Assembly (NCBI GenBank): GCA_025356395.1
Contig: JANXTA010000031.1
Span: 1 to 64,000, forward strand
Length of the DNA stretch: 64,000 nt
Direction: 5' to 3'
Origin: Betaproteobacteria bacterium
Lineage (GTDB): Bacteria; Pseudomonadota; Gammaproteobacteria; Burkholderiales; Burkholderiaceae_D
In this document: piece after piece, positions 1 to 10,284 of the stretch
Numbering within the stretch: the first letter of the stretch is position 1
Layout: each line of letters opens with the position of its first letter
The notes under the pieces: generated by a model
Told to the model about the DNA's origin: nothing
Seen by the model: only the letters and a program-made list of their open reading frames with translations
Database searches by the model: none
Position numbers and translations under genes: made by a program

Positions 1-375
1 GGGCAGCTGCAGCTTCACGATGGCGACGTCCGGCGCGGCGCGCGTCAGGCTCGCCACGCGCGCGGGCAGTTTCTTGATCGGGATCTCGCCGATGCCCCGC
101 ACCTCGCGGACCTCGATGACGAGGTCGCTTTGCGGATGCGCGCTGCAGAACAGGGCGAGGCCGCGCGTCTCTTCTTCGGGCGACAGCGCGCTTGCCTGAT
201 GGGGATCGTGTCGCACGCTGCCCTCGACCACGCGGCCCTTGCATGAACCGCACGCACCGTTCTTGCAGCCGTAAGGAAGACCGATGCCCGAGCGCAACGC
301 GGCGGACAGTACCGTCTCGTCGTCGTTGACCTCGAAGTGATGCCCGCTCGGTTGAACCACTACTGTGAATGTCAT
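1..375 (-). CDS. 2Fe-2S ferredoxin / CDP-6-deoxy-glucoseen reductase-like protein (partial)
   Basis: The reading frame starts at an ATG at 375 and runs off the left edge, so only about 125 N-terminal residues are visible. They form a plant-type 2Fe-2S ferredoxin domain: Cys37, Cys42 and Cys45 in a C-x4-C-x2-C cluster loop, with the fourth Cys at 77. After the domain the chain continues into what looks like the start of an FAD/NAD(P)H reductase module. Known relatives are oxygenase reductases and the CDP-6-deoxy-L-threo-D-glycero-4-hexulose-3-dehydrase reductase family, which pass electrons from NAD(P)H to a partner enzyme. The true partner cannot be told from here. It is divergent from the epimerase, with only 10 bases between the two starts. 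Confidence 0.8.
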   Translation of the reverse strand, partial: MTFTVVVQPSGHHFEVNDDETVLSAALRSGIGLPYGCKNGACGSCKGRVVEGSVRHDPHQASALSPEEETRGLALFCSAHPQSDLVIEVREVRGIGEIPIKKLPARVASLTRAAPDVAIVKLQLP

Positions 376-385
376 ACTAATTTAG

Positions 386-1354
386 ATGTCTGGAACAGCA
401 GAAGAGATGGCGATGGAGGCAACGTCGGCCGGCAATGCCGCATCGGCTGAAATCTTCCATCCGCCTCGAAGGACCGACGATCCACGTGCCGGGCACTTCG
501 CAGGACCTCGCATTCTAGTGGTTGGCTGCGGCGACGTGGGCCTGCGGCTGGTCCACCTTCTGGGGGATCGCTTTCGGGTCTTCGCGCTCACGCATACACC
601 GCAACGATCGGGCGCGCTGCGTGCGGCGGGGGCCATTCCCATCGTCGCCGATCTCGATCGTCGGGACTCGCTCCTCGCGCTTGGCGGCATCGCCCCGACG
701 GTCGTGCATCTGGCGCCGCCGCAGACGCGCGGCGCGCTCGACCTGCGCACGAAGGCACTGGTCTCGGTGCTGCACGGCGTTCGTCGTCTCGTCTATGTCA
801 GCACCAGTGGCGTGTACGGCGACTGCGACGGCGACTGGGTCGACGAGACGCGGACGGTCGCCCCGCAAACGGATCGCGCGCGTCGACGGGTCGATGCGGA
901 GGTTCGGCTGCGCGATTGGGCGAAGTGCCGCGGCGCAGCGCTGACGATCCTGCGCGTGCCAGGCATCTACGCCAACGATCGCCTGCCGCTGTCGCGCCTG
1001 TCCACGGGCACGCCCGTGCTGTGGCCGGAAGACGACGTCTACACCAACCACATCCACGCGGACGACCTGGCTCGACTCGTCGTGCTGACTCTGTTTCGCG
1101 GACGACCGCAACGCGTCTATCACGCGGTCGACAGCAGCGCGATGCGGATGGGCGAATGGTTCGACCTGCTTGCGGACTCCAAAGGACTGTCCCGTCCGGG
1201 CCGCGCCTCTCGCGCAGAGATCGAGTCGCAGGTGAGCGTGGAGCGCCTCAGCTTCATGAGCGAATCGCGACGGCTGACCAACGCGCGCATCACCGACGAG
1301 CTCGGCATGCGGCTCTCGTTTCCGACGGTTCGCGAGGGACTGGAAGCGCCATGA
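386..1354 (+). CDS. NAD-dependent epimerase/dehydratase family protein (YeeZ-like SDR)
   Basis: A 322-residue extended short-chain dehydrogenase/reductase. The first 40 or so residues are low complexity, then a Rossmann fold begins with the dinucleotide motif GCGDVG at residues 47-52. A YVSTSGVYGD segment in the middle is typical of the sugar-nucleotide epimerase group (Ser/Thr with Tyr). Substrate is unknown; in betaproteobacteria this family member is usually annotated only as an epimerase or NAD(P)-binding protein. The start is 10 bases from the divergent ferredoxin gene, so a later start (for example near residue 40) is possible. A bidirectional terminator begins at its stop codon. Confidence 0.8.
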   Translation: MSGTAEEMAMEATSAGNAASAEIFHPPRRTDDPRAGHFAGPRILVVGCGDVGLRLVHLLGDRFRVFALTHTPQRSGALRAAGAIPIVADLDRRDSLLALGGIAPTVVHLAPPQTRGALDLRTKALVSVLHGVRRLVYVSTSGVYGDCDGDWVDETRTVAPQTDRARRRVDAEVRLRDWAKCRGAALTILRVPGIYANDRLPLSRLSTGTPVLWPEDDVYTNHIHADDLARLVVLTLFRGRPQRVYHAVDSSAMRMGEWFDLLADSKGLSRPGRASRAEIESQVSVERLSFMSESRRLTNARITDELGMRLSFPTVREGLEAP

Positions 1355-1387
1355 AAAAAAGCCCGCGAACTGCGCGGGCCTTTTTTC
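1353..1387. terminator. Bidirectional intrinsic terminator between epimerase and clpA
   Basis: An A-tract, a GC-rich hairpin (GCCCGCG, short loop, CGCGGGC) and a T6 tract lie between two convergent genes. Because the stem is flanked by A-run and T-run, it can stop transcription from both directions. Confidence 0.85.
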
Positions 1388-1400
1388 GTTACAACCGACT

Positions 1401-3701
1401 TCAAGCGTCGAGTTCTTCGACTTCCGCAGGGGGCTGCGGGGCGCCGCCACTCTCGGGGAACACGAGACGGATCTTGTCATCGGCATCGAGCTCGACCGTA
1501 ACCTTGCCACCCCCGACCAGACGACCGAACAGCAACTCGTCGGCCAGCGCGCGACGGATCATGTCCTGGATCAGTCGGGCCATCGGACGCGCGCCCATCA
1601 GCGGATCGAAGCCCTTCTTGGCGAGGAACGTACGCAGTCCTTCGTCGAAGATGATGTCGACCTTCTTCTCGTGCAGCTGCTCTTCGAGCTGCATGAGGAA
1701 CTTGTCGACCACACGAAGGATGATCTCCTCGTCGAGCGACTTGAAGCTGATGATCGCGTCAAGCCGGTTGCGAAACTCGGGCGTGAACATGCGCTTGATG
1801 TCACCCATCTCGTCGCCGGCCTGCTTGCTGTCCTTGAAGCCGATCGAATGCTTCTGCAACGACTCGGCCCCCGCGTTGGTCGTCATGATGATGATGACGT
1901 TGCGGAAGTCGGCCTTGCGTCCGTTGTTGTCAGTCAGCGTGCCATGGTCCATCACCTGCAGCAGGATGTTGAACACGTCCGGATGCGCCTTCTCGATCTC
2001 GTCGAGCAGCAACACCGAATGCGGCTTCTTCGTGATCGCCTCGGTCAGCAGGCCACCCTGGTCGAAGCCGACGTAGCCCGGTGGCGCGCCGATCAGGCGG
2101 GACACGGCGTGACGCTCCATGTACTCCGACATGTCGAACCGGATCAGGTCGATGCCGAGGATGAACGCGAGCTGCTTGGCGACCTCGGTCTTGCCGACGC
2201 CGGTGGGGCCCGAGAACAGGAAGGCGCCGATCGGCTTCTCGGGCTTGCCGAGGCCCGACCGCGCCATCTTGATCGATGCGGCGAGCGCCTCGATCGCTGG
2301 TTCCTGACCGAACACGACGTTCTTCAGGTCGCGCTCGATGGTGGCCAGCTTGCTGCGGTCGTCGGACGACACGTTCTGCGGCGGGATGCGCGCGATCTTG
2401 GCGATAATCTCTTCGATCTCAGCCTTGCCAATGGTCTTCTTGCGCTTGCCGACCGGCAGGATGCGCTGCGCAGCACCAGCTTCGTCGATGACGTCGATCG
2501 CCTTGTCGGGCAGGTGACGGTCATTGATGAAGCGGGCAGCCAGTTCCGCGGCCGTGGTCAGCGCGGTGGCCGAATACTTGACACCGTGATGCTCCTCGAA
2601 GCGTGACTTGAGGCCGCGCAGGATTTGCACCGTCTGCTCGACGGTCGGCTCGTTGACGTCGATTTTCTGGAAACGGCGCGAGAGCGCGTGGTCCTTCTCG
2701 AAGATGCCGCGGTACTCGTTGTAGGTCGTCGCGCCGATGCACTTCAACTGGCCGGACGACAGCGAGGGCTTGAGCAGGTTGGACGCGTCGAGCGTGCCGC
2801 CCGAGGCCGAGCCGGCGCCGATCAGCGTGTGGATCTCATCGATGAACAGGATGGCGTCGCTGTTCTCCTTCAGTTGCTTGAGCACCGCCTTCAGGCGCTG
2901 CTCGAAGTCGCCGCGATACTTGGTACCGGCCAGCAGCGAGCCCATGTCGAGCGAGTAGACCTCGGCCTTCTCGAGGATCTCGGGCACGTCCTTCTGCGTG
3001 ATGCGCCAGGCAAGGCCTTCCGCGATGGCGGTCTTGCCCACGCCGGCCTCGCCAACCAGCAGCGGGTTGTTCTTCCGGCGACGGCAGAGCACCTGGATGA
3101 CGCGCTCGACCTCGGCTTCGCGGCCGATCAGCGGATCGATCTTGCCCTGGAGCGCGAGTGTGTTGAGGTTCTGCGTGAACTGGTCCAGCGCGGTCTGGCG
3201 CTGTTCTTTCTCGCCCTCGTTGTCCGTGTTCTCCGCTTCCGATCCAGCACCTTGCTGCGCCGGATTCTTGGTGATTCCGTGCGAGATGAAATTCACCACG
3301 TCGAGGCGCGTGATGCCTTGCTGGTGCAGGTAATACACCGCGTGCGAATCCTTCTCGCCGAAAATCGCCACCATGACGTTAGCGCCGGTCACTTCCTTCT
3401 TGCTGTTGGCGGTGGACTGGACATGCATCATCGCGCGCTGAATCACGCGCTGGAAACCGAGCGTCGGCTGGGTGTCGATCTCGTCGGTACCCGACACGAC
3501 CGGCGTGTTGTCGTTGATGAAGTGCGTCAGATTCTTCCGCAAATCGTCGATATTTGCCGCGCATGCCCTCAGCACCGCGGCGGCGGTCGGGTTGTCGAGC
3601 AGCGCCAGCAGCAGGTGCTCGACCGTGATGAATTCGTGACGCGCCTGTCGAGCTTCGACAAACGCCATGTGCAAGCTGACTTCAAGTTCCTGCGCGATCA
3701 T
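1401..3701 (-). CDS. clpA: ATP-dependent Clp protease ATP-binding subunit ClpA
   Basis: A 766-residue AAA+ unfoldase that feeds substrates into the ClpP peptidase. An N-terminal Clp-N repeat domain (about 1-145) is followed by two AAA+ modules. The first Walker A is GEAGVGKT at 217-224 with Walker B LFIDEIH; the second is GPTGVGKT with [20 protein letters not shown] loop matches the ClpP-docking IGL/F loop. The start at 3701 has a strong GGAGGA Shine-Dalgarno site 5-10 bases upstream and overlaps the clpS stop as ATGA, so clpS-clpA is translationally coupled. A longer in-frame start at 3719 is unlikely because it would skip that ribosome site. Confidence 0.97.
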   Translation of the reverse strand: MIAQELEVSLHMAFVEARQARHEFITVEHLLLALLDNPTAAAVLRACAANIDDLRKNLTHFINDNTPVVSGTDEIDTQPTLGFQRVIQRAMMHVQSTANSKKEVTGANVMVAIFGEKDSHAVYYLHQQGITRLDVVNFISHGITKNPAQQGAGSEAENTDNEGEKEQRQTALDQFTQNLNTLALQGKIDPLIGREAEVERVIQVLCRRRKNNPLLVGEAGVGKTAIAEGLAWRITQKDVPEILEKAEVYSLDMGSLLAGTKYRGDFEQRLKAVLKQLKENSDAILFIDEIHTLIGAGSASGGTLDASNLLKPSLSSGQLKCIGATTYNEYRGIFEKDHALSRRFQKIDVNEPTVEQTVQILRGLKSRFEEHHGVKYSATALTTAAELAARFINDRHLPDKAIDVIDEAGAAQRILPVGKRKKTIGKAEIEEIIAKIARIPPQNVSSDDRSKLATIERDLKNVVFGQEPAIEALAASIKMARSGLGKPEKPIGAFLFSGPTGVGKTEVAKQLAFILGIDLIRFDMSEYMERHAVSRLIGAPPGYVGFDQGGLLTEAITKKPHSVLLLDEIEKAHPDVFNILLQVMDHGTLTDNNGRKADFRNVIIIMTTNAGAESLQKHSIGFKDSKQAGDEMGDIKRMFTPEFRNRLDAIISFKSLDEEIILRVVDKFLMQLEEQLHEKKVDIIFDEGLRTFLAKKGFDPLMGARPMARLIQDMIRRALADELLFGRLVGGGKVTVELDADDKIRLVFPESGGAPQPPAEVEELDA

Positions 3702-4015
3702 GCTTCCTCCATCACACACTGCAGCGGATGTTGGTGCTGCCGTGAGAATTCGATGACTTGATCCACCTTCGTGGCTGCGATATCACGCGGATACACACCG
3801 CAGACACCCTTACCTTCGATATGCACTTTCCACATGATCTGGAAAGCTTGGTCCGCGTCCTTGCTGAAGAACTGTTGAAGCACCGTGACGACGAATTCCA
3901 TCGGCGTGTAGTCGTCATTCAGGATCATGACCTGGAAGATCGGCGGGGGTTCGACGCGTTGTGTTTCGCGATCGAGGACCGTCGTTGGATTTTGATCAGG
4001 TTCGTGAACAGACAT
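3698..4015 (-). CDS. clpS: ATP-dependent Clp protease adaptor protein ClpS
   Basis: A 105-residue adaptor that delivers N-degron (N-end rule) substrates to ClpAP. A flexible N-terminal tail of about 24 residues is followed by the core; the substrate pocket shows the family motif NDDYTPM at 33-39 with gatekeeper Met39 and the later His in KVHIEGKG. The ATG at 4015 gives the usual family length; the frame stays open upstream to 4294, but that extension has no family resemblance and would fill the regulatory region. The Shine-Dalgarno site is weak. It is the first gene of clpS-clpA and divergent from the cold-shock gene. Confidence 0.96.
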   Translation of the reverse strand: MSVHEPDQNPTTVLDRETQRVEPPPIFQVMILNDDYTPMEFVVTVLQQFFSKDADQAFQIMWKVHIEGKGVCGVYPRDIAATKVDQVIEFSRQHQHPLQCVMEEA

Positions 4016-4245
4016 CGACGCAATTCTAATGCCAACCATACCCAGAGCCAGATGGGCACGCGTCCCTGGAACGCAAGGCTCGAGCATCTGGTCACGCCGT
4101 TCAATCGAGTCGAAGACCGTTTCGACGCCAGCCAAGCACGCAAAGAGTTTACTCTCTGACGTGTCGCTGTCACGGCCCCGCCGGTCCTTTTTGCGGAAGA
4201 CCTGCGTCACCCTCAACATCCCGGCGCGATAGGCGCTTTCCATAC

Positions 4246-4274
4246 TTGACATTGTCGGGCCGACCTCAAAGAAT
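4246..4274 (+). promoter_or_regulatory. Sigma-70 type promoter for the cold-shock gene
   Basis: A perfect -35 TTGACA (4246-4251), a 17-base spacer and a -10-like AAGAAT (4269-4274). A start near 4281 would give an untranslated leader of about 177 bases before the csp ATG, the long-leader layout known for cspA-type mRNAs. The gap 4016-4457 between clpS and csp holds nothing else that I recognise; the clpS promoter must also lie there. Confidence 0.55.
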
Positions 4275-4457
4275 GGCTTGGTGCAAGTAAGCAAGTCACC
4301 TAGTACGCCGTCTTAGGTTGCAACACCGGCTTGCTTGCCTGACACGGGCAGAGCTTCAACGTTCAGGGAGGGGCAGGTCGCTCGCGACAAGCTCTTGAAC
4401 CAAAGCTCGATCATCGACCATCAATTGAGAGTCTTCCTTTTTTGAAAGATCGTTTTC

Positions 4458-4661
4458 ATGGCAACTGGCACAGTCAAGTGGTTCAACGATGCAAAGGGGT
4501 TCGGATTCATCACGCCGGACGACGGGGGCGAAGACTTGTTCGCTCACTTCTCCGCGATTCAAATGAATGGCTTCAAGACTCTCAAAGAAGGCCAAAAGGT
4601 CCAGTTCGAAGTCACGCAAGGCCCGAAGGGGAAGCAGGCGTCGAACATTCAAGAGCCCTGA
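4458..4661 (+). CDS. CspA-family cold-shock protein
   Basis: A 67-residue single cold-shock domain that binds single-stranded RNA/DNA and acts as an RNA chaperone. RNP1 is KGFGFI at 13-18 and RNP2 is LFAHF at 27-31, with the usual [10 protein letters not shown] beginning. The length is typical for the family. It is preceded by a long leader and a TTGACA promoter and followed by its own terminator, so it is monocistronic. Whether it is cold-induced or constitutive cannot be read from the protein; the long leader leans towards post-transcriptional control. Paralogue identity is not assignable. Confidence 0.95.
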   Translation: MATGTVKWFNDAKGFGFITPDDGGEDLFAHFSAIQMNGFKTLKEGQKVQFEVTQGPKGKQASNIQEP

Positions 4662-4677
4662 TCTCTCTTGAACATGT

Positions 4678-4705
4678 AAAAACCCGGCCGAGGCCGGGTT
4701 TTTTT
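4678..4705. terminator. Bidirectional intrinsic terminator, csp / icd
   Basis: A5, stem CCCGGCC / GGCCGGG with a two-base loop, then T7. It lies between two convergent genes and can serve both. Confidence 0.9.
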
Positions 4706-4728
4706 GGGGGTCGACTGGTCGGACCTGA

Positions 4729-5982
<1,254 letters not shown>

Positions 5983-6164
5983 GAAGGCCTCCAGGGATTG
6001 ATCTTGTGTGCCGCCGGAACGATCGTCGCGGCGCAGATGGGATGGGAATCGATTGCCGCGCAGCGCCATCGGAACGCCGATGACCGCGCCTGCACCCGCT
6101 GCTCGAAGCGCGAAATTATGCCCGAACTGACCGTCTCTTCCTTCCGGGTCCGGATCACCGCCCC

Positions 6165-6833
6165 ATGCTGATCGCCTTCAACAAGCCCTACGGCGTGCTC
6201 TCACAGTTCACGTCCGAAGGATCGAAGAAGACGCTCGCCGACTACATCGACCGGCCCGACGTGTATGCGGCCGGGCGCCTCGACTTCGACAGCGAAGGTC
6301 TGCTACTGCTGACCGACGACGGACGTCTGCAACAGTCCATCGCCGACCCGGCGCACAGCCTCGCCAAGCGCTACCTCGCACAAGTCGAAGGCATTCCCGA
6401 CGCGAGCGACCTCGCGCGGTTCGAGACCGGCCTGGTGGTCGGTGAAAGCGCGGGGCGATTCGTTGCGAGGCCCGCGACCGCACGGCCGATCGAGCCGCCG
6501 GCAGTCGCAGATCGCGTGCCGGACATCCGCGTTCGTGCGGCGATCCCGACGTCGTGGATCGAGGTCGTGGTGCGCGAAGGCAGGAACCGCCAGGTGCGTC
6601 GCATGACAGCCGCCATCGGGCACCCGACCTTGCGCCTGATCCGTGTCGGCATCGGCGGCCTGGATCTCTTCGAACTGGGGATCGCACCCGGTACGTACGC
6701 GATCATCGCGTCGAACCGACTGCGCCAGCAGCGCTGTCAACCGGCTGCGACAGCCCGCGTTAGTGGGGGGAGACCCGAACACCTGGCCGGTCGTCCAGAA
6801 GCCACTCGAGTCGGACCGAAAACCGATGTGTGA
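6165..6833 (+). CDS. rluE: 23S rRNA pseudouridine synthase, RluE type
   Basis: A 222-residue RsuA-family pseudouridine synthase. It begins directly with the catalytic domain ([14 protein letters not shown]) and lacks the N-terminal S4 domain found in RsuA, RluB and RluF, which is the RluE layout. The catalytic Asp is Asp40 in GRLDFDSEG (37-45), and RNRQVRRM near the C-terminus is a further family motif. RluE modifies U2457 of 23S rRNA in E. coli; the same target is inferred. The last 30 residues have no family match. Divergent from icd. Confidence 0.88.
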   Translation: MLIAFNKPYGVLSQFTSEGSKKTLADYIDRPDVYAAGRLDFDSEGLLLLTDDGRLQQSIADPAHSLAKRYLAQVEGIPDASDLARFETGLVVGESAGRFVARPATARPIEPPAVADRVPDIRVRAAIPTSWIEVVVREGRNRQVRRMTAAIGHPTLRLIRVGIGGLDLFELGIAPGTYAIIASNRLRQQRCQPAATARVSGGRPEHLAGRPEATRVGPKTDV

Positions 6834-6855
6834 CAAACTTTTGAGGGATTGACCC

Positions 6856-7092
6856 ATGAGCAAGCTGATCGCCACCCTGGTTGCCACGTTGTTCGCAGCT
6901 ACCGCATTCGCACAGACCAATGCCACACCCCCGACGGTACCTGCCGCCGGTACCGTCGCCACATCGCCGATGAAGAAGGACGCGATGGCTTCGGACGCGC
7001 CGATGACGGACAAGAAGGCGGCTAGCGCTGCCAAGAGCAAGGCCCGCAAGGCCAAGCGCGAAGCGAAGGTCGGCGACAAGCCCCTGAACTAA
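6856..7092 (+). CDS. Small exported Ala/Lys-rich protein, unknown function
   Basis: A 78-residue protein with a clear Sec signal peptide (MSKLIATLVATLFAATAFA, cleavage after Ala-Phe-Ala near 19). The mature part is low complexity: Ala/Pro/Thr-rich first, then a basic tail rich in Lys, Ala and Arg. No family is recognised. The shape resembles small periplasmic basic proteins such as acid-shock proteins, but that is only a composition likeness. It has its own Shine-Dalgarno (GAGGG) and a terminator 33 bases downstream, so it is a separate small transcription unit or ends the rluE unit. Confidence 0.7.
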   Translation: MSKLIATLVATLFAATAFAQTNATPPTVPAAGTVATSPMKKDAMASDAPMTDKKAASAAKSKARKAKREAKVGDKPLN

Positions 7093-7124
7093 GCACGTCC
7101 TGCGGCGGGTCCGCGCAGAAGAAG

Positions 7125-7150
7125 ATGCCGGCCCCTGGGTCGGCATTTTT
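7125..7150 (+). terminator. Intrinsic terminator after small exported protein
   Basis: Hairpin ATGCCG(GCCC-CTG-GG)TCGGCAT with a T5 tract, immediately after the small exported gene and before the DUF192 gene. Confidence 0.7.
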
Positions 7151-7178
7151 CATCGCGGGGCTCGAACGGATCACCTCA

Positions 7179-7688
7179 ATGGAGTTGCATGTGGCCTACC
7201 CGATCGAAACCACGCCCACCGTCAGTGGCCGACTGTCTCGCGCCTGCAGCGGTGCTCTCATCGGCATCGCGCTGTCGTCCGTCATGAGCTTGGCCGTCGG
7301 CCAGGAGTCGGTCACCGAATTTCGCGTCATCCCGCTGACCGCCGGCATCCACGTCATCCGCGCCGAGGTCGCGCTGGAGCCCGACGAGCGCGCCAAGGGC
7401 CTGATGTTCCGCAAAGTGCTCGGCCCCAATCAGGGCATGGTTTTCCTGTTCGACCAGCCCGCGGTCCAGTGCATGTGGATGCGCAACACCCTGATCCCGC
7501 TGTCGGTCGCTTTCATCGCCGACGACGGTCGCATCCTCAACGTCGAGGACATGGCCCCGCAGACCGAGGACAACCACTGCGCGGCCAAGCCCGCACGCTA
7601 TGCCCTCGAGATGAACAAGGGCTGGTTCGTCAAGCACGGCATCGTGGCCGGAGCGAAGATCTCGGGCCTGCCCAAGGCGGCGCCGTGA
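7179..7688 (+). CDS. DUF192 family exported protein
   Basis: A 169-residue protein. A hydrophobic stretch near residues 25-41 (ending SLAVGQ) looks like a signal sequence or anchor, followed by a complete DUF192 domain: the ERAKGLMFR entry motif, FLFDQPAVQCMWMRNT, the PLSVAFIADDGRI turn and the C-terminal ALEMNKGWFVKHG segment. DUF192 is widespread in exported proteins and its biochemical role is unproven. The frame is open from 7125, but that start lies inside the preceding terminator, so 7179 is preferred. GTG at 7191 is another option. Confidence 0.85.
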   Translation: MELHVAYPIETTPTVSGRLSRACSGALIGIALSSVMSLAVGQESVTEFRVIPLTAGIHVIRAEVALEPDERAKGLMFRKVLGPNQGMVFLFDQPAVQCMWMRNTLIPLSVAFIADDGRILNVEDMAPQTEDNHCAAKPARYALEMNKGWFVKHGIVAGAKISGLPKAAP

Positions 7689-7704
7689 TCGGCTGAGGCA
7701 AACG

Positions 7705-7739
7705 TGAAAACGGCGTGCGACCGGCATCGGTCGCACGCC
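7705..7739 (-). terminator. Intrinsic terminator for sodB
   Basis: Read on the minus strand: an 11-bp stem (GGCGTGCGACC / GGTCGCACGCC) with a six-base loop followed by GTTTTC. It sits 30 bases past the sodB stop and is convergent with the DUF192 gene. Confidence 0.75.
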
Positions 7740-7768
7740 ACTCGCTCTCTCTTCGCGCGACGGTTCGA

Positions 7769-8344
7769 TCAGGCCAGGTTCTGGCTCGCGAAATCCCAGT
7801 TGACGATCTTCCAATACGCTTCCATGTACTTCGGACGCGCGTTGCGATAGTCGATGTAGTACGCGTGCTCCCAGACGTCGCACGTCAGCAGCGGCTTGTC
7901 GGCACCCTTCAGCGGCGTGTCGGCGTTACCGGTTGTGACGATCTCGACGCCGTCGCCCTTCTTCACCAGCCAGGCCCAGCCCGAACCGAACTGACCGACG
8001 GCCGCCTTCGTGAAGGCTTCCTTAAAGGCCGCGAAGTCGCCCCACTTCGCCTTGATCGCGGCGCCGATCGCGCCCGTCGCATCGCCGCCGCCGTCAGGCG
8101 ACAGGCTGTTCCAGTAGAACGTATGGTTCCACACCTGCGCGCTGTTGTTGAAAATGCCGCCCGACGACTTCTTGACGATGTCTTCCAGCGATGCCTCTTC
8201 GAACTCCGTGCCCTTGATCAGGTTGTTGAGGTTGGTCACGTACGTCTGGTGATGCTTGCCGTAGTGATACTCGAGCGTTTCCTTCGAGACGTTGGGTGCC
8301 AGGGCATCCATCGTGTACGGAAGTGGCGGTAGCTTGTGTTCCAT
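7769..8344 (-). CDS. sodB: Superoxide dismutase, iron type
   Basis: A 191-residue cytoplasmic enzyme that converts superoxide to oxygen and hydrogen peroxide. The four metal ligands are visible: His27, His74, Asp156 and His160 (in [12 protein letters not shown]). The Gln in [13 protein letters not shown] and the overall pattern are those of the Fe-type rather than the Mn-type. The ATG at 8344 gives the standard [10 protein letters not shown] start; upstream in-frame codons to 8428 are not family-like. A TATAGA sequence about 100 bases upstream is a possible -10. xseA, next upstream, points the same way. Confidence 0.97.
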   Translation of the reverse strand: MEHKLPPLPYTMDALAPNVSKETLEYHYGKHHQTYVTNLNNLIKGTEFEEASLEDIVKKSSGGIFNNSAQVWNHTFYWNSLSPDGGGDATGAIGAAIKAKWGDFAAFKEAFTKAAVGQFGSGWAWLVKKGDGVEIVTTGNADTPLKGADKPLLTCDVWEHAYYIDYRNARPKYMEAYWKIVNWDFASQNLA

Positions 8345-8531
8345 AGAGTCCCTTTGGTGAAGCTGGTCATCGACCATTGAAGGTGGCTGGTGGCGTCCGC
8401 AACGTGATCTGCGGGGCCATGGCGCCAATGAATGGAAGCATGATTCTATAGGTCCTGCGTGAACGGCGTCGGTCGCGTGTCGGTCGATTCAGGGTTGGGC
8501 TGACAGGCCCGATACGGCTCCCGCGTTCACG

Positions 8532-9878
8532 TCAGTCCCGCTCGACGACCCGCGACACGAAGCGACCGCTCGCGACTTCGACCGTGACGCGCTCGTCGAT
8601 GCCGAGACGGGTCGCATCGCGGATCACGCGCCCTTCGGCATCCATGGCGATCGCATAACCACGCTCCAGGATGCCGCGCGGGTCGAGCAACCCGAGGCGC
8701 TGACGCGCGTTGGTCACCGAGTGCGCGGCATCACCGACGCGCTGCGCGACCGCGCGCACAAGACGATCCCGCAGGACCACCGGACGTGCCGCGAGCCGAC
8801 CGGCATCGGGTGCGGCCGAACGCAGACGCGCCGTTACGAGCACGATCGAACGCCTGCTCGCGGCGAGCCTCGCTTCCTTGGCGCGCACCAGCCGTCGGGC
8901 CAGGGCATCGATCCGTTGTCGCGCGATGTCCAGGCGCTGATCGGGCGATCGCAGCCGTCGGGTCGCCTCGTCGATGCGCTGCGCCCACGCATTCAGTGCG
9001 CGCTCCGATGCACGACGCAGCGCGAGCTTCTGCTGCGAGATTCTCCGGGCCAGGGCCGAAGCATCGGGGCTCGCGAGCTCGGCAGCGGCGGTGGGAGTCG
9101 GGGCACGCACGTCAGCGACGAAATCGGCGATGGTGAAATCGGTCTCGTGTCCCACGCCGCTGACGACCGGCACCCGCGTTGCGACGATCGCGTGCGCGAC
9201 CCGCTCGTCGTTGAAGGCCCACAGGTCCTCGATGCTGCCGCCGCCGCGAACCACCAGCAACACGTCGATCGGATGACGGGCAGCCGCCTCGATCGCATCG
9301 ACGATCCTGGCCGGCGCCTCCTGCCCTTGCACGGGCGTCGGAAACACGATTACCTGCACATGCGGTGCGCGCCTCGCGATAGTCGTCAGCACGTCGCGCA
9401 GCGCCGCAGCCTGCAGCGAGGTCACGACGCCGATCACCTGCGGATGACGCGGCAGCGGGAGCTTGCGGTCGGGATCGAAGAGTCCCGCGGCCTCGAGCGT
9501 CGCCTTGATCCGCAGGAATGCCTCGAACAGCACCCCCGCGCCGGCCCGCCGCATCTGCTCGACCTGCAACTGGAACTCGCCGCGCGCCACGTAGATGCCG
9601 GGCAGCACGCGCGCCTCGACGCGGTCGCCTTCGCGCGGGGCCCAGTCGACGTTCTGGTTGCGATTGCGAAACATTACGCAGCGGACCTGCGCGTCGCGAT
9701 CTTTCATCGAGAAGTACCAGTGACCCGAGGCCGCGCGCGTGAGGTTCGAGAGCTCACCGGAGACCCACGACAGCGGAAAGCTGCGCTCGAGCAGCGTGGC
9801 GACCTGGCGCACCAATTCCCCGATCGGGACGATGCGGCCCACGGGTGCCGGATCGATGAAAGCGGATTCAATGCTCAT
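8532..9878 (-). CDS. xseA: Exodeoxyribonuclease VII large subunit
   Basis: A 448-residue large subunit of ExoVII, which degrades single-stranded DNA to short oligonucleotides and works in mismatch repair and DNA damage tolerance with XseB (also in this window at 34.9-35.2 kb). The N-terminal OB-fold (about 20-120, with WVSGELSNLTRAASGHWYFSMKD) is followed by the catalytic domain with VVRGGGSIEDLWAFND and GHETDFTIADFVAD. A long arginine-rich coiled-coil follows, then a short C-terminal segment. The start at 9878 (MSIESAF) is preferred over 9962. Confidence 0.96.
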   Translation of the reverse strand: MSIESAFIDPAPVGRIVPIGELVRQVATLLERSFPLSWVSGELSNLTRAASGHWYFSMKDRDAQVRCVMFRNRNQNVDWAPREGDRVEARVLPGIYVARGEFQLQVEQMRRAGAGVLFEAFLRIKATLEAAGLFDPDRKLPLPRHPQVIGVVTSLQAAALRDVLTTIARRAPHVQVIVFPTPVQGQEAPARIVDAIEAAARHPIDVLLVVRGGGSIEDLWAFNDERVAHAIVATRVPVVSGVGHETDFTIADFVADVRAPTPTAAAELASPDASALARRISQQKLALRRASERALNAWAQRIDEATRRLRSPDQRLDIARQRIDALARRLVRAKEARLAASRRSIVLVTARLRSAAPDAGRLAARPVVLRDRLVRAVAQRVGDAAHSVTNARQRLGLLDPRGILERGYAIAMDAEGRVIRDATRLGIDERVTVEVASGRFVSRVVERD

Positions 9879-10088
9879 GCGGGTTTCCAGATGATTTCGA
9901 CTGTTCTGAGCCGCCAGGTGGGCATCTGTCCACACGGAGGCCGGCGCATCACAATCCTTCACGGCCGGTCAAAGCGACCGCCAGACCGGGCAAAGCGCTT
10001 TAGATTCAGCAGCCTCCAACGCGGCGTTGACCATCATCGCGTTGCCCAAAGCTGTTCTTCCCGCCGCAGTCGCAGACTGTGCACAGAG

Positions 10089-10097
10089 TTATCCACA
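10089..10097 (+). promoter_or_regulatory. Consensus DnaA-box sequence in xseA/exbB intergenic region
   Basis: TTATCCACA matches the DnaA-box consensus exactly. It lies in the 406-base divergent gap 9879-10284. A weaker copy (CTGTCCACA) is near 9929. With one perfect copy and no AT-rich unwinding element this is not an origin; it could be a DnaA-responsive control site or chance. Confidence 0.35.
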
Positions 10098-10162
10098 CGC
10101 TTGCAGGCGGCTTAAGACGTTGAGCCGGCAGACATTCGTCACAATTGCCCAAGCACCACGGC

Positions 10163-10191
10163 TTGCCGACCCTCGTGCGAAAAGCTACATT
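10163..10191 (+). promoter_or_regulatory. Candidate promoter of the exbB-exbD-lpxK operon
   Basis: TTGCCG, a 17-base spacer and TACATT, each matching 4 of 6 consensus bases. Transcription would start near 10198, giving a leader of about 87 bases before the exbB start. Nothing else is recognised in this 406-base gap apart from the DnaA-box sequence. Confidence 0.4.
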
Positions 10192-10284
10192 GCGGGTCGC
10201 TCAAAGCCGTCCCTCCCCGCCGTCCGCCGTACTTGCCTGCGGACCATCGGGATTCCCGTTTTTCATCTGCTTCAGGAGCACCGT

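Noticed and set aside
4356-4652. 98-residue minus-strand frame over the cold-shock gene
   Set aside because: Antisense of csp and its leader; no homology, and the csp frame has full RNP motifs.
9879-10284. Possible replication origin because of the DnaA box
   Set aside because: Only one perfect box, no AT-rich unwinding element, and neither dnaA, dnaN nor gidA nearby.
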